Source: Polaromonas sp.
GTDB taxonomy: Bacteria; Pseudomonadota; Gammaproteobacteria; Burkholderiales; Burkholderiaceae_C
Reading direction: 5' to 3'
Length of the DNA: 5,987 nucleotides
Assembly (NCBI GenBank): GCA_028292345.1
Contig: JAQGMN010000081.1
Location: 1 to 5,987, forward strand
Shown: positions 1 through 5,497 of the stretch, piece by piece
How positions within the stretch are numbered: the stretch's first letter is position 1
Layout: each line of letters begins with the position of its first letter
Notes under the pieces: model-generated
The model's database searches: none
What the model was told of the DNA's origin: nothing
The model's input: only the letters and a program-made list of their open reading frames with translations
Program-made: the position numbers and the translations under genes

Positions 1-898
1 GGTGGCTGTAGGTGTCGTCTTCGGCGATGTGGAAGTCGTGCTGGCTGGCCAGTTGCAGCAGCCGGTGGGCGCTGCCCGGCGCCAGGCAATGACCGGTCGG
101 GTTGTGGAACACGCTGACGCTGACAAACAGCTTGGGGGCATGCAGCTGGCAGTACTGCGCCATCATGTCCAGGTCGGGCCCGTCGGCACGGCGGGGCACC
201 GGCAGGATGCGCATGCCCAGCGCAGCGAGCCGGGCAAACTCGACCGCCCAGCCGGGCTCCTCGACCATCACGCAGTCGCCGGCGCGCAGCAGGGCGCGGC
301 TGATGATGTCCAGCGCATGGGTGGCGCCGACGGTGGTAATGATCTGCGCGGGATCGGCCGGGATGTTGAGCGCGCCCAGCCGCAGCGAGAGCGAGCGGCG
401 CAGGCCGCTGTCGCCCATCGGCTCGCCGTAGTGCAGCGACAGGTCGCGCAGCGCGCTGGCGCTGGTGACCTTGCGCACCGCGGCCGGCAGGAAGCCGGCG
501 TCCAGCCATTCCGCCGGAAACACGCCCATGCCCGGTTGCGGCTTGTGGCTGACCGAATGGAACATGCCGCGAATCAGGGCCGCGGCATCGACCGGCGCCT
601 GCGCTGAGCCTGCTATATTTTTGCTAGCTGTCTGCGCCCTTCCGGCCTGCGCAAAAGGCATATTCGATGCCGAATCACGGACAAAAAAGCCCCGGTTCCT
701 GCGCGCGACCACCAGCCCCTGCGCCTGCAGCTGGTCATAGGCCGCCACCACGGTGGACACGCCCACGCCCTGCTGCTCGGCGCACAGCCGCACCGACGGC
801 AGCCGCGCGCCCGGCGACAGCAAACGGGTGCGGATGCGTTCGGCAAAACGCGCGCTGAGCTGTTCGGCCAGGGACTGGGACGCGGTTTTCATCAACAT
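1..898 (-). CDS. MocR-family transcriptional regulator (GntR winged helix + aminotransferase domain), 3' end missing
   Basis: Partial gene reading leftward off the window; 299 codons are present of an expected 450-500. Residues about 5-75 form a GntR-type winged helix (GARLPSVR at 30-37, VSTVVAAYDQLQAQGLV at 47-63, then RRNRGFFV at 66-73). A variable linker (about 76-105) leads to a fold-type I aminotransferase-like domain: LHYGEPMGDSGLR at 155-167, TTVGATHALD at 188-197, EEPGW at 213-217, HNPTG at 265-269 and EDDTY at 293-297, whose Asp and Tyr normally contact PLP. The Schiff-base lysine lies beyond the edge, so PLP binding cannot be confirmed. Family knowledge: MocR proteins bind PLP or its amino-acid adducts and usually regulate a divergent neighbour, here the exporter starting at 1019. 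The start is the first in-frame ATG (898) after a stop at 940; a second ATG at 892 is possible and neither has a good Shine-Dalgarno. Its linker is encoded by a dispersed repeat (612-667). Confidence 0.93.
   Translation of the reverse strand, partial: MLMKTASQSLAEQLSARFAERIRTRLLSPGARLPSVRLCAEQQGVGVSTVVAAYDQLQAQGLVVARRNRGFFVRDSASNMPFAQAGRAQTASKNIAGSAQAPVDAAALIRGMFHSVSHKPQPGMGVFPAEWLDAGFLPAAVRKVTSASALRDLSLHYGEPMGDSGLRRSLSLRLGALNIPADPAQIITTVGATHALDIISRALLRAGDCVMVEEPGWAVEFARLAALGMRILPVPRRADGPDLDMMAQYCQLHAPKLFVSVSVFHNPTGHCLAPGSAHRLLQLASQHDFHIAEDDTYSH
612..667 (+). repeat. Dispersed 56-base repeat unit, copy 1, inside the regulator gene
   Basis: Aligns without gaps to 5711-5766. Shared blocks are GCTAT, then 9 variable bases, AGCTGTC, (T/A)GCGC, 10 variable bases, (T/A)GCGCAAAA, then a T-rich end closing in GA; I count 36 of 56 identities. 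Inside it TGCGC and GCGCA can pair around an 11-base loop. The stretch is visibly AT-richer than its surroundings. It lies antisense to the regulator and encodes residues 78-96, the linker between winged helix and aminotransferase domain, where foreign sequence is tolerated. The pattern resembles small repeats I recall as frequent in Comamonadaceae genomes, usually between genes; that resemblance is from memory. Confidence 0.6.
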
Positions 899-913
899 GG
901 CGGGGTCTTTTCT

Positions 914-929
914 GGCAGGGCGCCCTGCC
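914..929. promoter_or_regulatory. Perfect 16-base palindrome in the regulator's leader
   Basis: GGCAGGGCGCCCTGCC is a perfect inverted repeat with no spacer, starting 16 bases upstream of the regulator's ATG (898). In RNA it could only form a stem with its central bases unpaired as a loop, close to where a ribosome would bind; in DNA it could be a dimer operator. There is no T-run after it on either strand, so it is not a standard terminator. Its function is unknown. Confidence 0.4.
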
Positions 930-933
930 GTGT

Positions 934-989
934 ACTGTCAAGACGGGCAATACAGTTCAATGGATTGTTGATCAAACTGTATCGGCAGT
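934..989. promoter_or_regulatory. Candidate MocR operator region in the divergent promoter
   Basis: The gap between the divergent genes carries repeated ACTGT/ACAGT half-sites: ACTGT at 934-938, ACAGT at 952-956, ACTGT at 976-980 and CAGT at 986-989. The strongest pair is ATACAGTT (950-957) and AACTGTAT (975-982), an exact 8-base inverted repeat with a 17-base spacer that contains most of the palindrome TTGATCAA (968-975). MocR regulators typically bind repeated half-sites in such divergent regions and often repress their own gene. That this regulator binds these sites is inference. Confidence 0.42.
947..975 (-). promoter_or_regulatory. Candidate sigma-70 promoter of the regulator gene
   Basis: On the minus strand TTGATC (975-970) is followed after exactly 17 bases by TATTGC (952-947), a fair -35/-10 pair. 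Transcription would begin near 940, giving a leader of roughly 40 bases that holds the 914-929 palindrome. Both elements overlap the ATACAGTT/AACTGTAT inverted repeat, which would suit autorepression. The -10 is imperfect. No equally good promoter is seen for the plus-strand gene; TATAAA at 1004-1009 is a possible -10 but lacks a matching -35. Confidence 0.28.
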
Positions 990-1018
990 GTGCTGCTGGA
1001 AACTATAAAGTCATTGCC

Positions 1019-1630
1019 ATGAACTGGCAAGAATTTACCGCGCTGCTCGTCCTGGCCACGGCCATGAGTTTCACGCCCGGCCCCAACACCACGCTGTCCA
1101 CCGCGCTCGCGGCCAACCACGGCCTGCGCCGGGCCATGCCCTTTGTCTGCGCCGTTCCGGTCGGCTGGGGCGTGCTGCTGGGCGTCTGCGCGCTGGGGCT
1201 CGGTGGCTTGGTGCTGGCGGTGCCGCTGCTGAGCTGGGCCATCAAGCTCGTCGGCGTGGCCTACCTGCTGTGGCTGGCGTCAAAAATAGCGCGCTCGCGC
1301 CAGTTGAGCCAGCTTGACGCGGCCAAGCTGAACGTCACCTTCTGGCAGGGCGCGGCGCTGCAGTTCGTCAACATCAAGGCCTGGATGCTGGCGCTGGCCA
1401 TCGTCAGCGGCTGGATTGCTGGGCGCGCCGAACCCGGCCAGCGCATGGCGGTGGTGCTGCCGGTGATGCTGGCCTTTGCCTTTGCCAGCAACCTGACGTA
1501 TGCGCTGGCCGGCTCGCTGCTGCGCGAATGGCTGGCCGGGCCGCTGGGCTCGGGCCGCCGGCTGGTGATGTTCAACCGCGCCATGGCCGCCGTGCTGGTG
1601 GTCACCGCTGTCTGGATGCTGTTCCTGTGA
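1019..1630 (+). CDS. LysE/RhtB-family amino-acid exporter
   Basis: A 203-residue inner-membrane protein, the usual length for this family, which exports amino acids or related small metabolites using the membrane gradient. The N-terminus carries the hallmark SFTPGPN (17-23) at the end of the first hydrophobic segment. Several further hydrophobic stretches follow, consistent with about six membrane helices, including LLWLASKIARS and the conserved second-half segment QFVNIKAWMLALA (115-127). That segment has Asn-Ile-Lys where many relatives have Asn-Pro-Lys. The reading frame is open further upstream to a TTG at 965, but that would run through the operator region; ATG 1019 gives the correct family N-terminus. 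No strong Shine-Dalgarno precedes it. It is divergent from the MocR gene, the arrangement expected for that regulator's target, and is followed 8 bases later by a second transporter. The substrate cannot be read from the sequence. Confidence 0.92.
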   Translation: MNWQEFTALLVLATAMSFTPGPNTTLSTALAANHGLRRAMPFVCAVPVGWGVLLGVCALGLGGLVLAVPLLSWAIKLVGVAYLLWLASKIARSRQLSQLDAAKLNVTFWQGAALQFVNIKAWMLALAIVSGWIAGRAEPGQRMAVVLPVMLAFAFASNLTYALAGSLLREWLAGPLGSGRRLVMFNRAMAAVLVVTAVWMLFL

Positions 1631-1638
1631 CATGCCCC

Positions 1639-2574
1639 ATGCCAATCCCGCAAGCCAGCATCACCAAGGGCCTGTGGCTGGGCCTGCTGGGCATCGTGAT
1701 CTTTGCCGCCACGCTGCCGATGACGCGCCTGGCCGTTGGAACGGCCGAGGCGCCGCAAATGGCCAGCGTCTTCATCGCGATGGGCCGGGCCGTGGTGGCG
1801 GCCGGCTTGTCGGTGCTGTTCCTGGTCGCCACCAGGGCGCCGCTGCCCCGGCGGCAGGACTGGCTGCCATTGGCCATCACGGCGGCCGGCGTGGTGCTGG
1901 GCTTTCCGCTGTTCACCTCGCTCGCCATGCGCCATGTCGAGGCGATGCATGCCAGCGTCATCGTCGGCGTGCTGCCGCTGGCGACTGCCGCCGTTGGCGC
2001 CCTGCTGCACCGGCAGCGGCCGTCAAAAGGATTCTGGCTGTGCGCCGGCCTGGGCAGCGCGCTGGTGGTGGCATTTGCCGTGCTGCGCTCGGGCGCTGCC
2101 AGCGGCCTGGCGGTCCAGCCGGCCGACCTGCTGCTGCTGGCCGCCATGCTGTGCGCTGCCGTGGGCTACGGCTACGGCGGGCGGCTGTCGCAGGAGATGC
2201 GCGCCGAGCATGTGATCTGCTGGGCGCTGGTGCTGGCGCTGCCGCTGACCCTGCCGCTGGCCTTTTCCAGCTGGCCGGTGGCGCCGCTCCGGGCCACGGC
2301 CTGGTGGGGCTTTGCCTATGTGGCGGTGTTCTCGATGTGGCTGGGCTTTTTTGCCTGGTACCGCGGCCTGGCGCTGGGCGGCACGGTGCGTGTCAGCCAG
2401 GTTCAGCTGGTGCAGCCTTTCCTGTCGATGCTGTTCGCCGTGCCGCTGCTGGGCGAGCGGCTGGACGCGGTGACGGTCGGCTTCGGTCTGGCGGTGATTG
2501 CCGTTGTCTTCATCGGCAAGAAAATGCCGGTCCAGCCCGCGCCTGCGCAGGCGGCAGCACCGGCCAGCGTTTAG
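1639..2574 (+). CDS. EamA/DMT-superfamily transporter
   Basis: A 311-residue protein of almost continuous hydrophobic segments, fitting the ten-helix, two-EamA-repeat layout of the drug/metabolite transporter superfamily. The first repeat spans about residues 8-125 (GLWLGLLGIVIFAATLPMTRLAVG onward), the second about 160-293. It ends with the family-typical LLGERLDAVTVGFGLAVIAVV (270-290) and an Ala/Pro-rich cytoplasmic tail. Members export metabolites or amino acids in the inner membrane. The first repeat begins ATLPMTRLAVG, resembling the usual N-terminal consensus. I chose ATG 1639, 8 bases after the upstream stop. An in-frame GTG at 1627 would overlap that stop (GTGA) and add four residues, also plausible with translational coupling. 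Two dissimilar exporters in tandem behind a MocR gene suggest either two related substrates or redundant export; that is inference. Confidence 0.9.
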   Translation: MPIPQASITKGLWLGLLGIVIFAATLPMTRLAVGTAEAPQMASVFIAMGRAVVAAGLSVLFLVATRAPLPRRQDWLPLAITAAGVVLGFPLFTSLAMRHVEAMHASVIVGVLPLATAAVGALLHRQRPSKGFWLCAGLGSALVVAFAVLRSGAASGLAVQPADLLLLAAMLCAAVGYGYGGRLSQEMRAEHVICWALVLALPLTLPLAFSSWPVAPLRATAWWGFAYVAVFSMWLGFFAWYRGLALGGTVRVSQVQLVQPFLSMLFAVPLLGERLDAVTVGFGLAVIAVVFIGKKMPVQPAPAQAAAPASV

Positions 2575-2599
2575 AGTCAGGCTCTGGATTTGAATGACA

Positions 2600-2616
2600 G
2601 GCTGCATCGAGCAGCC
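2600..2616 (+). other. Small hairpin in front of the aminotransferase gene
   Basis: GGCTGC (2600-2605) and GCAGCC (2611-2616) pair exactly around the five-base loop ATCGA. The hairpin ends 7 bases before the Shine-Dalgarno AAGGA (2624-2628), in the widest gap (60 bases) between the plus-strand genes. It is followed by an A-run rather than a U-run in the transcript, so it is not an intrinsic terminator. It could be an mRNA processing or stability element, or chance. Confidence 0.3.
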
Positions 2617-2623
2617 GCAAAAA

Positions 2624-2628
2624 AAGGA
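2624..2628 (+). promoter_or_regulatory. Shine-Dalgarno AAGGA fixing the aminotransferase start
   Basis: AAGGA sits 6 bases before ATG 2635 after a run of A. It excludes the upstream in-frame TTG at 2590, which would have to be read through the hairpin and this site. Confidence 0.75.
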
Positions 2629-2634
2629 AACGCC

Positions 2635-3849
2635 ATGCAATGGATACAAGCGCGACGCGCCGAAAAAATGAACCCCTCGGTGATCCGCGAAATTCTCAAG
2701 GTCACTGAAAAACCCGGCATCATCAGCTTCGCCGGCGGCCTGCCCTCGCCCAAGACCTTCCCGGTCAGCGCCTTCAGCGCCGCCTGCGAAAAGGTGCTGC
2801 GTGAAGACGGCCATGCCGCGCTGCAGTACGCGGCCAGCGAAGGCTATGCGCCGCTGCGCGAAATGGTCGCCGCGATGCTGCCGTGGAACGTGGACCCGGC
2901 GCTGGTCCTGATCACCACCGGCTCGCAGCAGGGGCTGGACCTGGTCGCCAAGGTGCTGATCGACGAAGGCAGCCGCGTGCTGGTGGAGACGCCCACCTAC
3001 CTGGGCGCGCTGCAAGCCTTCACGCCCATGGAGCCCGAGATCGCCAGCGTCGCCAGCGACGACGGCGGCGTGGACATTGCCGACCTGACGGCCAAGGCCG
3101 AAGGCGCACGCTTTTTCTATGTGCTGCCCAATTTCCAGAACCCGACCGGCCGCACCATGCCCGAAGCGCGCCGCGCCGCCCTGAGCCTTGAAGCGGCGCG
3201 CCTGGGCCTGCCGCTGGTCGAGGACAACCCCTACGGCGACCTGTGGTTCGACACGCCGCCGCCGCTGCCGCTGACGGCGCGCAACCCCGAAGGCTGCATC
3301 TACCTGGGGTCGTTCTCCAAGGTGCTGGCGCCGGGGCTGCGGCTGGGCTTCATGGTGGCGCCCGCATCCATCTTTCCGAAGCTGCTGCAGGCCAAGCAGG
3401 CCGCCGACCTGCACAGCCCCGGCTTCAACCAGCGGCTGGTGGCCGAGGTGATGAAGGACGGCTTCCTGGACCGCCATGTGCCGCTAATTCGCGCGCTGTA
3501 CAAATCGCAGCGCGACGCCATGCTGGCGGCCATGGCGCGCGAAATGCCCGAAGGCGTCGAATGGAACACGCCGGCCGGCGGCATGTTCCTGTGGGTGCGC
3601 CTGCCCGCAGGCATGAATGCGATCGAGCTGCTGCCCCTTGCGGTCGAGCGCAATGTGGCCTTCGTGCCGGGCTGGGCGTTCTATGCCGGCCAGCCGGACG
3701 CCCGCACGCTGCGCCTGTCGTTCGTGACCTCCAGCGTGCAGCAGATCGACATCGGCATTGCCGCGCTGGCCGGGGCGATCCGGGACATGCGGGCGGGTCT
3801 GCCGGTCGCGGCGCCCCATGCCGGCAGCAAGGCCGCCGTTGCCGTTTGA
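2635..3849 (+). CDS. PLP-dependent aminotransferase, fold type I, LysN / 2-aminoadipate aminotransferase type
   Basis: A 404-residue cytoplasmic enzyme that should transfer amino groups between an amino acid and a 2-oxo acid using PLP. It resembles the aminotransferase half of MocR proteins and the LysN/alpha-aminoadipate family, without a DNA-binding domain. Visible landmarks: the N-terminal substrate region ending GIISFAGGLPSPKTFP (28-43), YAASEGYAPLRE, TTGSQQGLDL, NFQNPTG (166-172), EDNPYG (196-201) with the pyridine-nitrogen Asp197 and PLP-hydroxyl Tyr200, the Schiff-base lysine Lys229 in GSFSKVLAPGLRLGF, and Arg360 in TLRLSF for the substrate carboxylate. All key residues are present, so it should be active. 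The family is broad (aminoadipate, branched-chain, aromatic, kynurenine), so substrate is open. It follows the two exporters after 60 bases and precedes the GST gene by 31. Confidence 0.92.
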   Translation: MQWIQARRAEKMNPSVIREILKVTEKPGIISFAGGLPSPKTFPVSAFSAACEKVLREDGHAALQYAASEGYAPLREMVAAMLPWNVDPALVLITTGSQQGLDLVAKVLIDEGSRVLVETPTYLGALQAFTPMEPEIASVASDDGGVDIADLTAKAEGARFFYVLPNFQNPTGRTMPEARRAALSLEAARLGLPLVEDNPYGDLWFDTPPPLPLTARNPEGCIYLGSFSKVLAPGLRLGFMVAPASIFPKLLQAKQAADLHSPGFNQRLVAEVMKDGFLDRHVPLIRALYKSQRDAMLAAMAREMPEGVEWNTPAGGMFLWVRLPAGMNAIELLPLAVERNVAFVPGWAFYAGQPDARTLRLSFVTSSVQQIDIGIAALAGAIRDMRAGLPVAAPHAGSKAAVAV

Positions 3850-3869
3850 CCCGTCCACATCACGATGGC

Positions 3870-3874
3870 AGGAA
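3870..3874 (+). promoter_or_regulatory. Shine-Dalgarno AGGAA fixing the GST start
   Basis: AGGAA lies 6 bases before ATG 3881. The frame is open upstream well into the aminotransferase gene, so this site together with the family N-terminus (MLKIWGRISSINV) sets the start. Confidence 0.7.
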
Positions 3875-3880
3875 GCCGGC

Positions 3881-4501
3881 ATGCTCAAGATCTGGGGACG
3901 CATCAGTTCCATCAATGTCCGCAAGGTCGTCTGGGCCGCCCAGGAACTGGGCCTGGCATTTCAGCGGTTCGACGCCGGCGGCGCCTTCGGCATCGTGAAA
4001 GAGCCCGGCTACCTGCGCATGAACCCCAATGCCCAGGTGCCGGTGCTTGACGATGACGGCTTCGTCCTCTGGGAATCGAACGTCATCGTGCGCTACCTGT
4101 GCGCCAAGCACGCTGCCGGCGCGTTTTATCCGCTCGACCTGCAGCAGCGCTTCAAGGCCGAGCAATGGATGGACTGGCAGCAGACCAGCTTCAACCCGGC
4201 CGCGCGCAATGGCTTCATCCAGTGGATACGCACGCCCCCCGCGCAGCGCCAGCCCGGGCTGATCGCCCAGTCGAACGCGGCCGCCGAGCCGCTGCTGGAC
4301 CTGCTCGACGCCCACCTGGCCAGCCAGCCCTTCATGGGCGGCGCGCATTTCGGCATGGCCGACATTCCAGTGGGCTGCGAGATGCACCGCTGGTTCGGCC
4401 TGCCCCAGCCGCGCACGCCGCGCCCGCACCTGGACGCCTGGTACGACCGCATGCTGGCGCGTCCGGCCAGCGCCGGCGTGCTGGACCAGCCCCTGGCCTG
4501 A
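3881..4501 (+). CDS. Glutathione S-transferase, GstB-like
   Basis: A 206-residue cytoplasmic protein matching E. coli GstB in layout as I recall it. The thioredoxin-like N-terminal domain has GRISSINVRKVVW (6-18), a Ser10/Asn12 motif in place of the Cys of beta-class or Tyr of alpha/mu/pi enzymes. MNPNAQVPVL (47-56) has the cis-proline Pro54 that holds glutathione, and WESNVIVRYL (64-73) has the Glu65-Ser66 pair that grips its gamma-glutamyl end. The helical C-terminal domain starts near 85, with EQWMDWQQTSFNPAARNG and an RTPP segment, the N-capping type stretch HFGMADIPVG, and the terminal RPHLDAWYDRMLARPA. GstB-type enzymes conjugate small halogenated or other electrophiles. Its place downstream of the aminotransferase and before phzF-like and glyoxalase-like genes suggests a role in handling a reactive metabolite, which is inference. 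Confidence 0.93.
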   Translation: MLKIWGRISSINVRKVVWAAQELGLAFQRFDAGGAFGIVKEPGYLRMNPNAQVPVLDDDGFVLWESNVIVRYLCAKHAAGAFYPLDLQQRFKAEQWMDWQQTSFNPAARNGFIQWIRTPPAQRQPGLIAQSNAAAEPLLDLLDAHLASQPFMGGAHFGMADIPVGCEMHRWFGLPQPRTPRPHLDAWYDRMLARPASAGVLDQPLA

Positions 4502-4551
4502 AGCGCATGCCAGCCCCTGCCAGACCTGAAACGATGCATTGAAAGAACCCG

Positions 4552-5469
4552 ATGAAGCAACGCCTGTTCAAGCAAGTGGACGTGTTCACCCCCGTGCCCT
4601 ATCTCGGCAACCCGCTGGCCGTGGTGCTCGACGGCAGCGGCCTGGACGATGCCGCCATGCAGCGCTTTGCCCGCTGGACCAACCTGTCGGAAACCACCTT
4701 CCTGTTGCCGCCCGAGGAGGCGACGGCCGACTACCGGGTTCGCATCTTCACGCCCGGCGGCGAGCTGCCGTTTGCCGGCCACCCGACGCTGGGCAGCTGC
4801 CACGCCTGGCTGCAGGCGGGCGGCCAGCCCCAAAGCGCGGAATTCATCGTGCAGCAATGCCAGGTCGGCCTGGTCAAAATCCGGCGTGAAGGCAATCGCC
4901 TGGCGTTTGCCGCCCCGCCGCTCAGGCGCTCGGCGCCCAGCCCTGTTTTGCTCGCCAAGGTCGCGGCGGCGCTGGGCCTGAAGGCGCCCCAGGTGCTGGC
5001 CGCCCAGCTGCTTGACAACGGCCCCGTCTGGCTCGGGCTGCTGCTGGACAGCCCGGATACCGTGCTGCAGCTCACGCCCGACCACGCGGCGCTGGAGCAG
5101 CTGGATGTCAAGGTCGGCATTGCGGCCCTTTATCCGCAGGAGGAAACCCTGCCGCTGATTGGCCGCGCCAACCGTGAAGCACGCGCCTTTGGCGCCAGCG
5201 CCAAGCAAACCCCTGGCGCCGCGCCCGACCTGGAAGTGCGCGCTTTCGCCGCCTCCATCGGCATCAACGAAGACCCGGTCACCGGCAGCCTCAATGCCAG
5301 CCTGGCGCAGTGGCTGATCGAATCCGGCCATGCGCCCGAGCGCTACCTGGCCTCGCAAGGCGCCTGCATCGGCCGCGCCGGGCAGGTCCATCTCGAGCGC
5401 GATGCCCAGGGCCAGGTCTGGGTCGGCGGCGAATCGGTCACCTGCATCGACGGCCAGGTTGCGCTGTAA
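4552..5469 (+). CDS. PhzF-family isomerase/epimerase-like protein
   Basis: A 305-residue protein of the PhzF / diaminopimelate-epimerase-like fold, of usual length. The N-terminus FKQVDVFTPVPYLGNPLAVV (6-25) is typical. NLSETTF (44-50) carries the conserved glutamate Glu47, which acts as acid/base in PhzF. FTPGGELPFAGHPTLGS (66-82) includes conserved His77, and GINEDPVTGSLNASLAQWL carries Asp241 and the Gly-Ser pair at 245-246 of the second half. PhzF itself isomerises trans-2,3-dihydro-3-hydroxyanthranilate in phenazine synthesis, but most family members sit outside phenazine operons and have no known substrate; no other phz gene is seen here. The start ATG 4552 gives the family N-terminus, preceded by a weak purine-rich site (GAAAGAA). 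It lies 50 bases after the GST stop and 28 before the next gene, with no terminator seen. Confidence 0.93.
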   Translation: MKQRLFKQVDVFTPVPYLGNPLAVVLDGSGLDDAAMQRFARWTNLSETTFLLPPEEATADYRVRIFTPGGELPFAGHPTLGSCHAWLQAGGQPQSAEFIVQQCQVGLVKIRREGNRLAFAAPPLRRSAPSPVLLAKVAAALGLKAPQVLAAQLLDNGPVWLGLLLDSPDTVLQLTPDHAALEQLDVKVGIAALYPQEETLPLIGRANREARAFGASAKQTPGAAPDLEVRAFAASIGINEDPVTGSLNASLAQWLIESGHAPERYLASQGACIGRAGQVHLERDAQGQVWVGGESVTCIDGQVAL

Positions 5470-5497
5470 TTCAAAACCAACCAAACCCGCCAGCGCC

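Noticed and set aside
2..607. A 201-residue plus-strand open frame at the left edge.
   Set aside because: It is the antisense shadow of the MocR gene, whose minus-strand translation shows clear winged-helix and aminotransferase motifs.
1275..1320. A possible third repeat copy (CAAAAATAGC next to GCGC blocks) inside the LysE-type gene.
   Set aside because: Block spacing does not match the two good copies in either orientation, and the encoded LASKIARS fits the protein family.
1632..2597. A 321-residue plus-strand frame overlapping the DMT transporter.
   Set aside because: Gly/Arg/Ala-rich translation without membrane segments or motifs; the other frame gives a clear EamA protein.
2600..2630. 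Hairpin plus A-run as an intrinsic terminator.
   Set aside because: On the plus strand the stem is followed by A rather than U; on the minus strand the T-run precedes the stem, so neither direction fits.
2023..3477. A 484-residue minus-strand open frame opposite the DMT transporter and aminotransferase genes.
   Set aside because: The translation is rich in Arg, Gln, His and Gly with no family motif, and it lies opposite two well-supported genes; long antisense frames are expected in high-GC DNA.
4502..4551. The gap between the GST and phzF-like genes as a promoter or terminator site.
   Set aside because: Only a short direct repeat (TGCCAG) and a GCATGC palindrome are seen; there is no -35/-10 pair and no stem with a T-run.
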